Shown here: piece after piece, positions 27,826 through 38,421 of the stretch | How positions within the stretch are numbered: position 1 is the stretch's first letter | Layout of the letters: every line of letters starts with the position of its first letter | Assembly: GCA_020630195.1 (NCBI GenBank) | Contig: JAHDBV010000003.1 | Location: 1-64,000 of the forward strand | Direction: 5' to 3' | DNA from: Acidimicrobiales bacterium | Lineage (GTDB): Bacteria; Actinomycetota; Acidimicrobiia; Acidimicrobiales; SZUA-35 | Length of the DNA stretch: 64,000 bases | The notes under the pieces: model-generated | What the model saw: only the letters and a program-made list of their open reading frames with translations | What the model was told of the DNA's origin: nothing | Database searches by the model: none | Made by a program: the position numbers and the translations under genes

Positions 27826-30120
27826 GTGAGCATTCTCGGCACCCGGGTGCAACGGGTCGAAGACCCGAAGTTCCTGACCACCGGCGGTGTGTACACCGCC
27901 GACCTCGACGACGAACGTCTGGCCGGCGCCGGCCACGTCACCTACGTGCGTTCGACCATGGCCCACGCCACGATCGTGTCCATCGACACCTCCGATGCCG
28001 TGGGGATGGACGGCGTGATCGGCGTCTACACCGCGGCCGATCTCGGGCTCGAGCCCGTACCGCCCTTCGCCCTCGCCAATCCGGAGATGACCAAGACGCT
28101 CCTCGCCACCGGCAAGGTCCGCTATGTCGGCGAGCCCGTGGTGGCCGTCGTCACCGAGCGCGCCGACCAGGGCGAGGACGCGGCCGAGGCCGTGTTCATC
28201 GAGCTCGAACCGCTGCCGGCCGTCGCCTCCATCACCGACGCCCTCGCGGCCTCCGGCGACTCCCTGCTCTGGCCCGACACCGGCTCCAACGTGTGCTCGG
28301 CATCGACCGCCGTCGGCATGCCCGCCAACACCGACCCGGCCGAGTTCTTCGCCGGGTGTGAGGTGATGGTCGAACACACCATCACCAACCAGCGTGTCGC
28401 CGCCTGCCCGCTCGAGGTCCGCTCGGCCGCCGCCGCCTGGATCGACGGTCGCCTCGTCCAGTGGGACTCCACCCAGCACGCCCAGGGCGCGCGGGACGCA
28501 CTCGCGGCCGCCAACGGGGTCGAGGCCGACGCCGTGCGCGTGATCGCCCCCGATGTCGGTGGCGGCTTCGGCGCCAAGATCGGCGTCTACCCCGAGGAGA
28601 TGTTGCTCGGTGGGATCGCCAAGGCCTGCGGTCGGCCCGTGCGCTGGACCGAGACCCGCTCGGAGAACATGCTCTCCCAGGGGCAGGGCCGGGCCCAGCT
28701 GCAGACGATCCGTCTCGGCGGCACGCCCGACGGTCGGGTGACCCACTACCAGCTCGACGTCACCCAGGACGCCGGCGCCCATCCCGAGATCGGGGTGGCG
28801 CTGCCCACCTTCATGACCCGGACCATGGCGCCCGGTGTGTACGACATCGAGAACGTCGAGTGTGAGACCCGCTGCGTCGTGACGAACACCGCGTCGATCG
28901 TGGCCTACCGCGGTGCCGGACGACCGGAAGCCACCGCCGCCATCGAACGGGGCATGGACCTGTTCGCCCTCGAGTGCGGGCTCGATCCCGCCGAGGTGCG
29001 TCGCCGCAACTTCTTCGCACCGTTCACCGAGCCCGTCGAGAACCGGATGACCGGCGTCTACGACGTCGGCGACTACATCGGTTCGCTCGAGAACGCCCTC
29101 GACGCCGCCGGCTACGACGAGCTGCGGGCCGAGCAGGCCCGCCGACGCGAGTCGGGCGACCAGAAGCTGCTCGGCATCGGGGTGTGCACCTACGTCGAGA
29201 TCACCGGCGGCGTCGGTGACTTCTCCGAGACCGGCCGCATCGTCGTCCACGGCGACGGCACGGCGACCGTCTACACCGGCACCTCCCCGCACGGGCAGGG
29301 CCACGCCACGGCCTGGGCGATGATCGCCCAGGACTCGACGGGTATCCCGATGGAGTCGGTGACGGTGATCCACGGCGACACCGACGTGGTGCCCTCCGGC
29401 CTCGGCACGATGGGATCACGCTCGCTCCAGCAGGGCGGCATGGCCGTCAAGCAGGCGGCGGACGCACTCGTCGAGAAGGCGAAGCCGATCGCGGCGTCGC
29501 TGCTCGAGGCGAACGAGGCCGACATCGTGCTCGACAACACCAACGGCACCTTCCACGTCGCCGGGACACCCGCCGTGTCGAAGGGGTGGCCGGAGATCCA
29601 CGCCGCCGCCACCGAGCAGGGTGAGGATCTCGACGTCGAGGAGGTCTTCAAGGCCGCCATGCCGACGTTCCCGTTCGGGACCCACGTGGCCGTGGTCGAG
29701 GTCGATCGCGACACCGGTCAGGCCCGCCTCGTGCGTCACGTGGCCTGCGACGACGCCGGGGTCATCATGAACCCGATGCTCGTCGACGGTCAGGTCCACG
29801 GCGGCATCGCCCAGGGTGCGGCCCAGGCCCTCTACGAAGAGGTCGTCTACGACGCCGACGGCAACAACCTGACCTCCAACTTCATGGACTACGCCATGGT
29901 CTCGGCCGCGGAGCTGCCGAGCTACGAGCGGATCCCGATGGAGACCCCGACGCCGGTCAACGCCCTCGGGGCGAAGGGCATCGGGGAGTCGGGCACGATC
30001 GGTTCGACGCCGTCGATCCAGTCGGCCGTCATCGACGCCCTCTCGCACCTCGGCGTGCGCCACATCGAGATCCCCTGCACCCCCATGCGGGTGTGGGAAG
30101 CGATGAACGCCGGCGGCTGA
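27826..30120 (+). CDS. Molybdenum hydroxylase large subunit (xanthine dehydrogenase/CoxL family, form II signature)
   Basis: GTRVQRVEDPKFLTTGGVYTADL; active-site loop AYRGAGR; GGGFGAKIGVYPEE. Confidence 0.93.
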   Translation: MSILGTRVQRVEDPKFLTTGGVYTADLDDERLAGAGHVTYVRSTMAHATIVSIDTSDAVGMDGVIGVYTAADLGLEPVPPFALANPEMTKTLLATGKVRYVGEPVVAVVTERADQGEDAAEAVFIELEPLPAVASITDALAASGDSLLWPDTGSNVCSASTAVGMPANTDPAEFFAGCEVMVEHTITNQRVAACPLEVRSAAAAWIDGRLVQWDSTQHAQGARDALAAANGVEADAVRVIAPDVGGGFGAKIGVYPEEMLLGGIAKACGRPVRWTETRSENMLSQGQGRAQLQTIRLGGTPDGRVTHYQLDVTQDAGAHPEIGVALPTFMTRTMAPGVYDIENVECETRCVVTNTASIVAYRGAGRPEATAAIERGMDLFALECGLDPAEVRRRNFFAPFTEPVENRMTGVYDVGDYIGSLENALDAAGYDELRAEQARRRESGDQKLLGIGVCTYVEITGGVGDFSETGRIVVHGDGTATVYTGTSPHGQGHATAWAMIAQDSTGIPMESVTVIHGDTDVVPSGLGTMGSRSLQQGGMAVKQAADALVEKAKPIAASLLEANEADIVLDNTNGTFHVAGTPAVSKGWPEIHAAATEQGEDLDVEEVFKAAMPTFPFGTHVAVVEVDRDTGQARLVRHVACDDAGVIMNPMLVDGQVHGGIAQGAAQALYEEVVYDADGNNLTSNFMDYAMVSAAELPSYERIPMETPTPVNALGAKGIGESGTIGSTPSIQSAVIDALSHLGVRHIEIPCTPMRVWEAMNAGG

Positions 30121-30161
30121 GGCCGACCGGAGCGTGGCCCGACGAGGGCCACCGTGAACGA

Positions 30162-30196
30162 CGAAGGGGCCGCACCCAATGGGTGCGGCCCCTTCG
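30162..30196. terminator. Strong bidirectional terminator-like hairpin
   Basis: CGAAGGGGCCGCACCC-AAT-GGGTGCGGCCCCTTCG, perfect 16-bp stem between convergent genes. Confidence 0.85.
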
Positions 30197-30289
30197 CGTG
30201 GTGTGTGTTGTGATCGTTCCGAGCTGTACCCCACCTGCCGCCGGGCGAGGGGAGGTGCCGACGGTGGCGGGGACGCCCGGGCGAGTGGG

Positions 30290-32293
30290 TCAGATCTGCT
30301 TGAACTGCACCCGGCGGTTGGCGGCGAGCGACTCGGCGTCGTCGCCCTCACCGAACTGGGTGGTCTCGCCGTAGCCGACCGGCTCGAGGATGTCCCGGCT
30401 CACACCGAGCGACACGAGCGCCTCGACCACCGACTCGGTGCGGGCCTGCGACAGTGCCTGGTTGGCGGCGTCGTCGCCCCGCACGTCGGTGAAGCCCTGG
30501 ACCTCGATCCGGGTGCCCTCGGGAGCGTTGAGCATGATCTCCGCCGCCCGCTCGAGCGTGGGGCCCGAGGCGGTCAGGATCTCCGCCGAATTCGTGGCGA
30601 ACTGGACCGGCTCCAGCTCGACGAGGGCGTTGAGCTCGTTGGCGGTGGGGGAGTCGACCTCGACCTCGTCGATCACCTCGGTCACGCCGGTGATGGCGGC
30701 CGGGGCGGCGAGGGCGGCGGCCTCGAGGCTGTCGGACACGACGGTGCCGGTCACGGTGACCACACCGTCATCGACCGTCACGTCGAGCCCGCTGGCGACG
30801 ACGTCGACGGCGTCCTGGGCATCGCCCTGGATCACGGTCATCTCGTCGACGACCTCGGTGACGCCCTCGATGCCGGCGACCGCGTCGATGGCGGCGGCTC
30901 GGTCGGCCTCGTCGTCGACGATGCCGGTGAGGGTGATCACGGTGCCGTTGGCCGTGGCCGTGCCGTTCTGCACCCCGGCGGCCTCGACGGCGGCCTGGGC
31001 GTCGGGCTGGAGCACGACGAGCTGGTTGTCGACCGACTCGATGCCCTCGACGTCGGCGGCGGCACTCTCGGCGGCGATGGAATCGGCCTCGGTCCCGACG
31101 AACCCGGTGAGCACCGTTGCCGCACCGGTGGTGGCGGCGGCGATGCCGAACGACCCGACGGCGGCGTCGACGTCCGGTGCGAGGTCGACGACCTCGACGA
31201 CGGTCGTCGTGGCGGCCTCTTCCTCGGCCTCGGTGGTGGTCGGGGCGACGGTCGTGGTGGTGACCACGACGTTGCCGTCCTCGTCGACGACCTCTTCGGC
31301 GTCGGTCGGAACGGAGGTCACCACGGCGGCGACGTCCTCGAGGTCGCCACCATCACGCCAGGTGTTCCAGGCGGTGACACCGATCACGGAACCGACCACG
31401 AGCAGGCCGGCGGCCACGATCTGGCTGTCGGCGGACCAACCCCACTCCGGGATGAGCTTGTCGCCGTAGCCGGCGGCCCCGCCACCGCCACCGCCGGTCG
31501 AACCGGTGGAGGCGGATCCGGCACCGGCTCCTGCGGCGGCACCTCGGCCCGAGGCCGAACCCGTCGCGGCACCCGCGCCGTCGTCATCGGAGACCGAGCC
31601 ACGCACGGTCGAGGCCGCAGCGGCTCCACCGGCGGCGACGGTGCCGGCGGCACCGGCCACCGCACCGGAGGCCGACCCGGCGGCCCCACGAGCGGCATCG
31701 GCAGCGGAGCCGGCAGCATCGCCGACGGCCCCGGTCGCGCCGGACGCCGCAGCGGCGGCACCTCCGGCGGCGGCCGCTCCGGCCCCCGCAACGGCGGCAC
31801 CCGCACCACCGACGGCATCGGTGGCCGAGCCCGCGGCACCGGCGGCGGCGTCCTTGGCACCCGCCGCGGCGTCCTTGGCCGAATCGGCGGCACCGGCGGC
31901 TGCGTCCTTGGCGCCTGCCGCGGCGTCCTTGGCGGAATCGGCGAGCCCGGAGAGCTTGTCCTTCATCTTCCCGCCGAACTTGCCGGCGCCGGCGGCCAGG
32001 CCACCGGCGGCAGCGGCAGCGGCGCCCTTGCCAGCGCCTGCGGCACCGGTCACGCCGTCGATCGCACCGGCGGCGGCGTCGCCGGCCGCACCGGCGGCAT
32101 CGCCCGCCGCTCCGGTCACACCATCAGCGGCACCACGCACGGCCTCACCGGCCGTACCGGCGGCGTCGCCGGCCGCACCCCGTGCGGCCCCGGCGGCATC
32201 GGCCGCCGCGTCGCCGTCGAGCAGCTGTCGCTCGATGGCTTCGGTGTATTCGGTGGAAGCGGACTCAGCGTCCTGCGGTCGTTCTTCGCCCAT
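30290..32293 (-). CDS. OmpA-family protein with BON-like repeats and Ala-rich N-terminal repeats
   Basis: C-terminal [25 protein letters not shown]...[31 protein letters not shown]; repeated BON-like [19 protein letters not shown]...; N-terminal AKDAAAGA repeats; single central TM. Confidence 0.87.
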   Translation of the reverse strand: MGEERPQDAESASTEYTEAIERQLLDGDAAADAAGAARGAAGDAAGTAGEAVRGAADGVTGAAGDAAGAAGDAAAGAIDGVTGAAGAGKGAAAAAAGGLAAGAGKFGGKMKDKLSGLADSAKDAAAGAKDAAAGAADSAKDAAAGAKDAAAGAAGSATDAVGGAGAAVAGAGAAAAGGAAAAASGATGAVGDAAGSAADAARGAAGSASGAVAGAAGTVAAGGAAAASTVRGSVSDDDGAGAATGSASGRGAAAGAGAGSASTGSTGGGGGGAAGYGDKLIPEWGWSADSQIVAAGLLVVGSVIGVTAWNTWRDGGDLEDVAAVVTSVPTDAEEVVDEDGNVVVTTTTVAPTTTEAEEEAATTTVVEVVDLAPDVDAAVGSFGIAAATTGAATVLTGFVGTEADSIAAESAAADVEGIESVDNQLVVLQPDAQAAVEAAGVQNGTATANGTVITLTGIVDDEADRAAAIDAVAGIEGVTEVVDEMTVIQGDAQDAVDVVASGLDVTVDDGVVTVTGTVVSDSLEAAALAAPAAITGVTEVIDEVEVDSPTANELNALVELEPVQFATNSAEILTASGPTLERAAEIMLNAPEGTRIEVQGFTDVRGDDAANQALSQARTESVVEALVSLGVSRDILEPVGYGETTQFGEGDDAESLAANRRVQFKQI
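31845..31942 (-). repeat. Imperfect 54-bp tandem repeat encoding [18 protein letters not shown] x2
   Basis: GCGTCCTTGG-containing block recurs with a 54-bp shift (31848 vs 31902). Confidence 0.75.
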
Positions 32294-32487
32294 TGCGGTT
32301 CTCCCTCGTCTCGCACCCGACGCTTCGGCGGGCGGAGAAGTCGCGCAGAAGTCTGACACGTCCGGTCCCGCCCGTCCGTCGAACGATCACATCCGCCCCG
32401 ACGGCGACCTCCGGCGCCACTTGTGTGGCGCCTCCGTCGCTGTGCCAGACTCGCCGTCGCTGTTCATCACGACTCAGGGGGACGCCG

Positions 32488-32964
32488 GTGGAAGTCACCG
32501 TCACCATCAACGGGCAGGCCGTCTCGGCCGACGTCGAGGCCCGCACCTTGCTCGTCCACTACATCCGTGACACCGCCGGCCTCACGGGCACGAACGTCGG
32601 GTGCGACACCTCGTCGTGTGGCGCCTGCACCGTGCATCTGAACGGCGAGGCCGTGAAGAGCTGCACGATGCTCGCCGTCCAGGCCGACGGCCAGGACGTC
32701 ACGACCATCGAGGGCCTCGCCCCGTCCGCCGACGAGATGCATCCGATGCAGGAGGCCTTCATGCAGTGCCATGCGCTGCAGTGCGGCTACTGCACTCCCG
32801 GCATGGTCATGGCGTCGGTCTCGTTGCTCGACGAGAACCCGAACCCGTCCGAAGCCGAGGTCCGCGAGGGGCTCGAGGGCAACCTCTGCCGCTGCACCGG
32901 CTACCACAACATCGTGAAGGCCGTGCTCACGGCCTCCGGTGCCACCGAAGGGATGCCGGCATGA
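32488..32964 (+). CDS. [2Fe-2S] small subunit of molybdenum hydroxylase (CoxS-like)
   Basis: [22 protein letters not shown] and CGYCTPGM...[10 protein letters not shown]. Confidence 0.96.
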   Translation: MEVTVTINGQAVSADVEARTLLVHYIRDTAGLTGTNVGCDTSSCGACTVHLNGEAVKSCTMLAVQADGQDVTTIEGLAPSADEMHPMQEAFMQCHALQCGYCTPGMVMASVSLLDENPNPSEAEVREGLEGNLCRCTGYHNIVKAVLTASGATEGMPA

Positions 32965-33788
32965 TCCCCGTCGCCTTCGACTACCAGCGGGCCGATTCGG
33001 CCGAGGCGGCGCTCGCCGCGCTCGCCGAGCACGGCGACGAGGCCAAGCTCCTCGCCGGTGGCCACTCGCTGCTCCCGATGATGAAGCTGCGCCTCGCCTA
33101 CCCGACGGTGCTCGTCGACATCGGTCGTCTGAACGACCTGTCGTACGTGCGCGACGGTGGTGACCACGTGGCCATCGGTGCGCTGACCCGCCACCGCGAC
33201 ATCGAGATCGATCCGATGATCGCCGAGCACGCGCCGCTGCTCGCCCGCGCCACCGCCAACGTCGGTGACCCGCAGGTGCGCCACCGCGGCACGCTCGGTG
33301 GTTCCCTCGCCCACGCCGACGCGGCGGCCGACCATCCCTCGGCGCTGTTGGCGCTCGGTGGGTCGGTGGTCGTGCGCTCGGCCGACGCGGAGCGCGTGAT
33401 CGACGCCGGCGACCTGTTCACCGGCTTCCTCGAATCGGCACTCGAGCCGACCGAGATGATCACCGAGATCCGCATCCCCAAGCACACGGGTGCCGGCTGG
33501 AGCTTCCAGAAGTTCAACCGCCGCGCCCAGGACTGGGCGATCGTCGGCGTGTCGGCGCAGCAGGTGAACGGGCACGCCCAGGTGGCGCTCGTGAACATGC
33601 ACCCGACCCCCGTGCGGGCCACCGCGGTCGAAGAGGCCCTCGCCAACGGCGCCTCGGCGGCCGACGCCGCGGCACTCGCCGCGGAGGGCATGGAGCCGTC
33701 GAGCGACCTCAACGCGAGCGTCGAGTACCGCCAGCACCTCGCACGGGTGCTGGTCGGGCGGGCGCTCACCGACGCGGGCATTGCCTGA
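32961..33788 (+). CDS. FAD-binding medium subunit (CoxM-like)
   Basis: [47 protein letters not shown]-type motif; ATGA overlap with the small subunit. Confidence 0.95.
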   Translation: MIPVAFDYQRADSAEAALAALAEHGDEAKLLAGGHSLLPMMKLRLAYPTVLVDIGRLNDLSYVRDGGDHVAIGALTRHRDIEIDPMIAEHAPLLARATANVGDPQVRHRGTLGGSLAHADAAADHPSALLALGGSVVVRSADAERVIDAGDLFTGFLESALEPTEMITEIRIPKHTGAGWSFQKFNRRAQDWAIVGVSAQQVNGHAQVALVNMHPTPVRATAVEEALANGASAADAAALAAEGMEPSSDLNASVEYRQHLARVLVGRALTDAGIA

Positions 33789-34740
33789 CCGGAGCGGCGA
33801 CCGCCTGCGCGACGCACACGACGTGGCCGACGGGGACGGCGCGACACGGATCGTGTCGTTGCTGCCGTCGGCCACCGAGATCCTCTTCTGGCTCGGCCTC
33901 GGCGATCGAGTGGTCGGTGTCACCTACGAGTGCACCGTCCCCGCCGAGGCCGCGTCGCGTCCGCACGTCACCGACACGATCATCCCGGCCGGAGCGACCC
34001 CCGCCGAGATCGACACCGTGATCCGCGAGGCGGTGGCCGAGGGCCGGGCGCTCTACGAACTCGACCGTGACCTCCTCGCCGAGCTCGATCCCGACCTGAT
34101 CGTCACCCAGGACCTCTGCCGGGTCTGTGCACTGCCGGCGGGCGACGTCGACGCGGCGGTGGCCGAGCTCGGGTGTCGAGCCCGGGTGTGTTCCTACGAC
34201 CCGATGACCCTCGACGAGGTGCTCGACGGCATCGAGGCCATCGCCGTGGCCGCCGGCGCCGGCCCGGACGGGTTCGCCCGGATCGAGGCGGCCCGGGAGC
34301 GGCTCGCCGCCCAACGGGCCCGCGGGGCGGCGATCACCGACCCGCCCGAGGTCCTGCTGCTCGAGTGGGTCGACCCGCCGTTCGGACCGGGGCACTGGAT
34401 CCCCGATCAGCTCGCCGCGGCCGGGACCGTCCCGGTGCTCGCCCACGCCGGCGGACGGTCCGCCGCCACCGAGTGGACGTCGATCGTCGACGCGGACCCC
34501 GCCGTCGTGCTCGTCGCTCCCTGCGGATTCGACGAGACGGCTGCGGCCGAGCAGGCCCGCAGCGTCGTCGACCGCGACGAGCTGTCGGATGTCGCCGCCG
34601 TCCGGAGCGGACGTGTCCACCACCTCGACGGCGACAGCCACGTGGTCCGTCCGGGGCCCCGGCTGCTCGACGGCATCGATGCGATGTACGACCTCGTCCA
34701 CGGTGGGAGCTCCGGCGAGCCCACCGGACCGCGGCAGTAA
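33781..34740 (+). CDS. Cobalamin-binding/BtuF-like protein without signal peptide (start uncertain; GTG 33823 possible)
   Basis: [51 protein letters not shown]. Confidence 0.85.
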   Translation: MPDRSGDRLRDAHDVADGDGATRIVSLLPSATEILFWLGLGDRVVGVTYECTVPAEAASRPHVTDTIIPAGATPAEIDTVIREAVAEGRALYELDRDLLAELDPDLIVTQDLCRVCALPAGDVDAAVAELGCRARVCSYDPMTLDEVLDGIEAIAVAAGAGPDGFARIEAARERLAAQRARGAAITDPPEVLLLEWVDPPFGPGHWIPDQLAAAGTVPVLAHAGGRSAATEWTSIVDADPAVVLVAPCGFDETAAAEQARSVVDRDELSDVAAVRSGRVHHLDGDSHVVRPGPRLLDGIDAMYDLVHGGSSGEPTGPRQ

Positions 34741-34751
34741 CCTCGATCCCG

Positions 34752-35066
34752 ATGCGAGAGATCCTCACCGACCTGCAGCGCTGGCGCCGCCAGGGCAAAC
34801 GTGTCGCCATCGCCCGCGTGGTCGACGTCGAGGGTTCGGGCCCCCGTCAACCCGGCGCGGCGATGGCCGTCGCCGAGGACGGCGAGGTGGCCGGCAGCGT
34901 GTCGGGTGGTTGTGTCGAGGGCGCCGTGGTCGAGGCGGCGCTCCAGTGTCTCGAGACCGGTTCCCGGGAGCTCGTGACGTTCGGCTACTCCGACGACGAC
35001 GCCTTCGCGGTGGGCCTCACCTGCGGCGGCACGATCCATCTCTTCCTCGAACCGCTGGACTGGTGA
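34752..35066 (+). CDS. XdhC N-terminal-type domain protein
   Basis: GSGPRQPGAAMAVAEDGEVAGSVSGGCVEGAVVEAA; CGGTIHLFLEPL. Confidence 0.9.
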   Translation: MREILTDLQRWRRQGKRVAIARVVDVEGSGPRQPGAAMAVAEDGEVAGSVSGGCVEGAVVEAALQCLETGSRELVTFGYSDDDAFAVGLTCGGTIHLFLEPLDW

Positions 35067-35863
35067 TGTCCGACGATCCCACCCTGTTCGACCGGGTGGC
35101 GTCCGCACTGGCGGCCCAGGAGGCCGCCGCGCTCGCCACCGTGATCGACGGCCCGAACGCCGGCGCGAAACTCCTGCTCGACACCGACGGTGCCCTGCTC
35201 GGATCGCTCGGCAACGACGATCTCGACCGGGTGGTCGGCCGGGACCTGCAGGGGGAGCTCGCCGCCGGGACGTCCGGCATGCGCCACTACGGCGAACGAG
35301 GCGAGGCCCGGGCCGACGAGGTCCGCGTGTTCGTCGAGACCTACGCGCCGCCGCCGCGGATGTTGATCTTCGGCGCCGTCGACTTCACGGCCGCGCTCGT
35401 GCGGGTGGCGAAGATCCTCGGCTACCGGGTGACGGTGTGCGACGCCCGTCCCGTGTTCGCCACGAAACGTCGCTTCCCGGCCGCCGACGAGGTCGTGGTC
35501 GACTGGCCGCACCGCCTGCTCGACGAGATCGGTGACGAGCTCACGGGCCGCGATGCGGTGTGCGTGCTCACCCACGACCCCAAGTTCGACGTGCCGGCCG
35601 TGATCGCGGCCCTCGAGACCGGCGCCGGCTACATCGGGTGCATGGGGTCGCGGCGCACCACCGACGACCGCAACGCGCGGCTGCGCGACGAAGGGGTTCC
35701 GGAGGCCGACATCGAGCGGATCTGGGCGCCGATCGGGCTCGATCTCGGAGGTCGGACACCCGAGGAGACCGCCATCTCGATCTGTGCGGAGATCATCGCC
35801 CGGCGGGCCGGCAAGGACGACGTCAAGCCACTCACCCGCACCGAGGGCGACATCCACGGCTGA
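35066..35863 (+). CDS. XdhC/CoxI-family protein with Rossmann domain
   Basis: RMLIFGAVDFTAALVRVAKILGYRVTVCDARPVFATKRRFP; GYIGCMGSRRT; IGLDLGGRTPEETAISICAEI. Confidence 0.92.
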   Translation: MSDDPTLFDRVASALAAQEAAALATVIDGPNAGAKLLLDTDGALLGSLGNDDLDRVVGRDLQGELAAGTSGMRHYGERGEARADEVRVFVETYAPPPRMLIFGAVDFTAALVRVAKILGYRVTVCDARPVFATKRRFPAADEVVVDWPHRLLDEIGDELTGRDAVCVLTHDPKFDVPAVIAALETGAGYIGCMGSRRTTDDRNARLRDEGVPEADIERIWAPIGLDLGGRTPEETAISICAEIIARRAGKDDVKPLTRTEGDIHG

Positions 35864-35959
35864 CCGTCGGTCAGTCACATCCCGGGTGGTCCCACCCCAT
35901 CTGGGCCGCCCGACCCATCGGACACTGGATTCCGATGCCCGCGGGCCGATGGAGGTCCG

Positions 35960-38383
35960 ATGGCCATGCCGGATCTCTCACGTGCGCTCGCCCCCTGGCG
36001 GCGGCTCCAGCTCGGCCAGAAGGCCGCGCTCGCACTGCTGGTGTCCTGTATCCCGCTCGTGTTGATGGGTCTGCAGATCTCGGCGATCGCCGGTGAGCAG
36101 CTGCGGGCGCAGACCCTCCAGTCGCTCGAACTGGCCTCGACACTCGGCTCGGAACGGGTGTCGGTCTCGATCGATCACCTCGAGGAACGTGTCGCCGAGA
36201 TCGCGGCCACCCCCGAGTTCCGCGACATCGTCGCCGACCACGCCGAACGCTCGTCGGAGAGCACGGTGCAGCGCTTCGCCGACATCACGGCCGACCTGCG
36301 CACCGGACTCGCCCCGGACGGCCTCGTCGGGATCGCGGTGTACGAACGCGGCCAGCCGACACCCCTCGCCGCCGACGGGTTGCTCGCCCCCGAGTCGACC
36401 TCGACGGCCCTGCGTGACGCCACCCCCGACGGGATCGTGAACGTCGCCGACGCCTTCGTCGCCGACGGGGTCGCCCACCTGCCGGTCGTGCGACGCGTGT
36501 CGGTCGATGGTTCGAAGTCGATCGAACTCGTGACCCAGTGGAGCCTCGACACCGTCGTCCCCACCGACGACCTGTCCGGACTCGGCCGCACGGCCCGGTC
36601 CGAACTCGGCGCGTTCCAGGCCGACGGCCGGGTCGTCGTGCTGCGCTCCTGGAACGCCGACCGGGTCGGTGTCGCCGAAGCCCTCGAGGTCTCCACCACC
36701 GCGGCCGGGATCCAGATCGACGACACCGGCGAGACGGTGCGGGCCACCGCCCGGATCGACGGGCTCGGTTGGGTCCATGTGACCGAGGTCGAACGCGACG
36801 AGCTCTACGCCGATCTCGCCGGGGTCCGTGACGCCCTCATCGCGGTGTTCATGGGCGCCGGACTCGTCGTGCTCACCGTCGGAGCGGTGCTGTTCCGCTC
36901 GTTCACCCGCCGCCTCGGTCGGGTGACCGCGGTGGCCGAGTCGATCGCCGAGGGCGACCTCACCGTCCGGATCGACGACCCCCAGGCCGACGAGGTCGGT
37001 CGTCTCTCGACCGCGTTCGACACGATGGCGGTGAGCCTCGCCACCGACATCGATCGCCGGGAACGGGTCGAGCAGCAGCTCGCCTTCCAGGCCACCCACG
37101 ACGCCCTCACCGGCCTGCCGAACCGGATGGCCCTGACCGACCATCTCGACACACTCGTCGCCGACCCGACGAACCACCCGGTCTCGGTGTGCTTCGTCGA
37201 CCTCGACGGGTTCAAGGCCGTCAACGATCAGCTCGGTCACGCGGCCGGTGACGAACTCCTCAGCCGGGCGGCACAACGGCTGTCCGACGTGACCCGGACC
37301 CACGACTACGTGGCCCGACTCGGTGGTGACGAGTTCGTCCTCGTGTTCCCCTCCACCGGGGCCAACGAGGCCTCCGCCATGGCCGAGCGGATCGTCGCCG
37401 CACTCGAACTGCCCTTCGAGGTCGCCGATGCCGAGGTCGAGATCTCGGCCTCCATCGGTGTGGCCGACGCGACCGATCCGACCGAGGCCAGTGAGCTCAT
37501 CCGCCAGGCCGACATCGCCATGTACCGGGCCAAGGCGCTCGGCAAGGGCCAGGCCGCCGTCGTCGACCCCGAGACGTTGCGGGAACTCGACGATCGCCTC
37601 CAGATGGCCGCGCAGCTGCGTGAGGCCCTCGTCGGTGACGGGCTCGAGTTGGTGTTCCTCCCCATCGTCGATCTCGCCAGCCGTCGCCTGGTGGCCGTCG
37701 AAGCCGAGGTCTGCTGGCATCACCCCGACCGCGGCGTCATCGCCGGCGACGAGTTCGAGCAGTTCCTCACCAGTGCCGGCCTCGAGTCGTTGGTCGACGA
37801 GTGGACGATCCGCACCGCACTCGGCACCTGGGCCGACCTCACCGTCGACGGCTTCGCCATCGACGACCTCGAGCTCGCGATCAACCTCGGCAAACGCACC
37901 TTCCTCACCCCGAAGACCCGCCAGGTCCTGCGGAAGTCGCTGAACCGGCACGAGCTCCGCGCCGACCGGCTCCGGCTCGAAGTCGACGAGACGGTGTTGC
38001 GGGCCAACCGTGACGGCCTCGCCGATGCGTTCGCCGGTTACCGGGCCCTCGGTGTGCACGTGATCATCGACCGGTTCGGCTCGGACTACTCGAACCTCGA
38101 TCGTCTCCGTCGCCTCGCGATCGACGGGGTGAAGCTCTCGGCCGGCGCCGATGGCCTCACCGACCGGGACGATCTCCCGGGCAGAGCCCTCGTCGGCTCA
38201 CTCGCCACCCTGGCCGAGGCCGCCGGACTCCGTGTCGGTGCGACGGGTATCGATCGCGCCGACGCGCGTGACCGGCTCGTCGAGCTCGGCTGCCACGAAG
38301 GTCAGGGCTCCTGGCTCTCGGAGCCGCTGACCCGACGCCAGCTGGAGCGTCTCGTCGAGTCCCGCCACCTGCTCGAAGCCTGA
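35960..38383 (+). CDS. Membrane GGDEF protein with HAMP and degenerate EAL domain
   Basis: RLGGDEFVLVFP with RxxD (RTHD) five residues upstream; C-terminal EAL-like fold with EAEVCW in place of EALLRW. Confidence 0.9.
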   Translation: MAMPDLSRALAPWRRLQLGQKAALALLVSCIPLVLMGLQISAIAGEQLRAQTLQSLELASTLGSERVSVSIDHLEERVAEIAATPEFRDIVADHAERSSESTVQRFADITADLRTGLAPDGLVGIAVYERGQPTPLAADGLLAPESTSTALRDATPDGIVNVADAFVADGVAHLPVVRRVSVDGSKSIELVTQWSLDTVVPTDDLSGLGRTARSELGAFQADGRVVVLRSWNADRVGVAEALEVSTTAAGIQIDDTGETVRATARIDGLGWVHVTEVERDELYADLAGVRDALIAVFMGAGLVVLTVGAVLFRSFTRRLGRVTAVAESIAEGDLTVRIDDPQADEVGRLSTAFDTMAVSLATDIDRRERVEQQLAFQATHDALTGLPNRMALTDHLDTLVADPTNHPVSVCFVDLDGFKAVNDQLGHAAGDELLSRAAQRLSDVTRTHDYVARLGGDEFVLVFPSTGANEASAMAERIVAALELPFEVADAEVEISASIGVADATDPTEASELIRQADIAMYRAKALGKGQAAVVDPETLRELDDRLQMAAQLREALVGDGLELVFLPIVDLASRRLVAVEAEVCWHHPDRGVIAGDEFEQFLTSAGLESLVDEWTIRTALGTWADLTVDGFAIDDLELAINLGKRTFLTPKTRQVLRKSLNRHELRADRLRLEVDETVLRANRDGLADAFAGYRALGVHVIIDRFGSDYSNLDRLRRLAIDGVKLSAGADGLTDRDDLPGRALVGSLATLAEAAGLRVGATGIDRADARDRLVELGCHEGQGSWLSEPLTRRQLERLVESRHLLEA

Positions 38384-38421
38384 CCCGAGCCCCGCCACGT
38401 CCGCGCCGTTAGGTTGCCGGC

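Noticed and set aside
27826-30120. Annotation as true aerobic CO dehydrogenase (form I CoxL)
   Set aside because: The active-site loop is AYRGAGR, not AYxCSFR, so only a generic molybdenum hydroxylase call is supported
30179-32356. 725-aa plus-strand ORF opposite the OmpA/BON gene
   Set aside because: Mirror of repetitive Ala-coding DNA; the minus strand carries the recognisable OmpA/BON domains
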